This document shows, in pieces, positions 5,141 to 5,322 of a DNA stretch of 5,322 nt. Under the pieces are notes generated by a model. That model was not told the DNA's origin, searched no databases, and saw only the letters and a program-made list of their open reading frames with translations. The stretch comes from Pirellulales bacterium (GTDB taxonomy: Bacteria; Planctomycetota; Planctomycetia; Pirellulales; JALHLM01), in NCBI GenBank assembly GCA_022844585.1, contig JALHLM010000430.1:1-5322 (forward strand), read 5' to 3'. A program made the position numbers and the translations under genes. How positions within the stretch are numbered: position 1 is the stretch's first letter; the number at the start of each line of letters is the position of its first letter.

Positions 5141-5322
5141 ATGAGCATGCCGGATTACGACGCAGGATGTTACGAACAAGACCATCGCCCGCAGGTGACG
5201 GTTCACCGGCTCCCACGGGCGTGGCAACGCATCAACACCGTTCGCAAACAGCAGGGCGTTTCGCTGCGCAAGGTCGCCCGACACTTGCACACCGACGTCC
5301 GCACGTTGCGACATGAGGAAGA
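5141..5322 (+). CDS. XRE-like helix-turn-helix protein, 3' truncated by window end
   Basis: The first 60 codons of a gene that leaves the window. The protein opens MSMPDYDAGCYEQDHRPQVT (1-20), which looks flexible and acidic. Next comes VHRLPRAWQRINTVRKQQG (21-39) and the helix-turn-helix core VSLRKVARHLHTDVRTLRHEE (40-60): a first helix at RINTVRKQQG, then the positioning helix SLRKVARHL and the recognition helix TDVRTLRHEE. This order is typical of XRE/Cro-type DNA-binding domains, and I recall similar planctomycete proteins of about 150-170 residues with the domain near the N-terminus. The start at ATG 5141 is supported by AGAAGG ten bases upstream. Target genes, any partner domain and the stop codon cannot be seen. 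Confidence 0.75.
   Translation, partial: MSMPDYDAGCYEQDHRPQVTVHRLPRAWQRINTVRKQQGVSLRKVARHLHTDVRTLRHEE

Overview
The window most likely comes from a planctomycete, probably a Pirellulales-type bacterium. Four things suggest this: high-GC coding DNA; a transcription factor that fuses a LacI-like sensor to an AraC DNA-binding domain; two small membrane proteins opening with an 'NPY-x-SP' motif; and short inverted intergenic repeats whose arm sequences I associate with planctomycete genomes. All assignments are by reading alone, with no database search.

Layout. At 1-412 is the 3' end of a plus-strand helical-repeat (TPR/ST7-like) gene. Its apparent natural stop at 410-412 is put out of frame by a seven-A run at 390-396, so the frame as written stays open to 789. 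That extension is antisense to a possible small membrane protein on the minus strand (282-776). A 27-base-armed inverted repeat lies in the spacer at 866-973. The xylR-like regulator (1001-2215, minus) is divergent from a UPF0261/Tm-1-like protein (2472-3701, plus), and they share a 256-base control region (2216-2471). That region holds a pair of GCGC-led direct repeats exactly 21 bases apart, a plausible AraC-type operator.

The Tm-1-like gene ends tail-to-tail with a minus-strand tandem pair of paralogous two-helix membrane proteins (4124-4468 then 3698-4030, in transcription order). A second inverted-repeat element, with different arm sequence but the same architecture, sits at 4476-4569 and runs into the ribosome binding site of the first gene of the pair. 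The stretch 4570-5140 has no gene I can support. The window ends inside a plus-strand XRE-like helix-turn-helix gene starting at 5141.

How they fit together. The most coherent unit is the divergent regulator/Tm-1-like pair, which looks like a ligand-responsive regulator controlling itself and its neighbour. The effector and the reaction are not visible from sequence. The other genes look like unrelated neighbours. I see no phage, transposase, CRISPR array or RNA gene.
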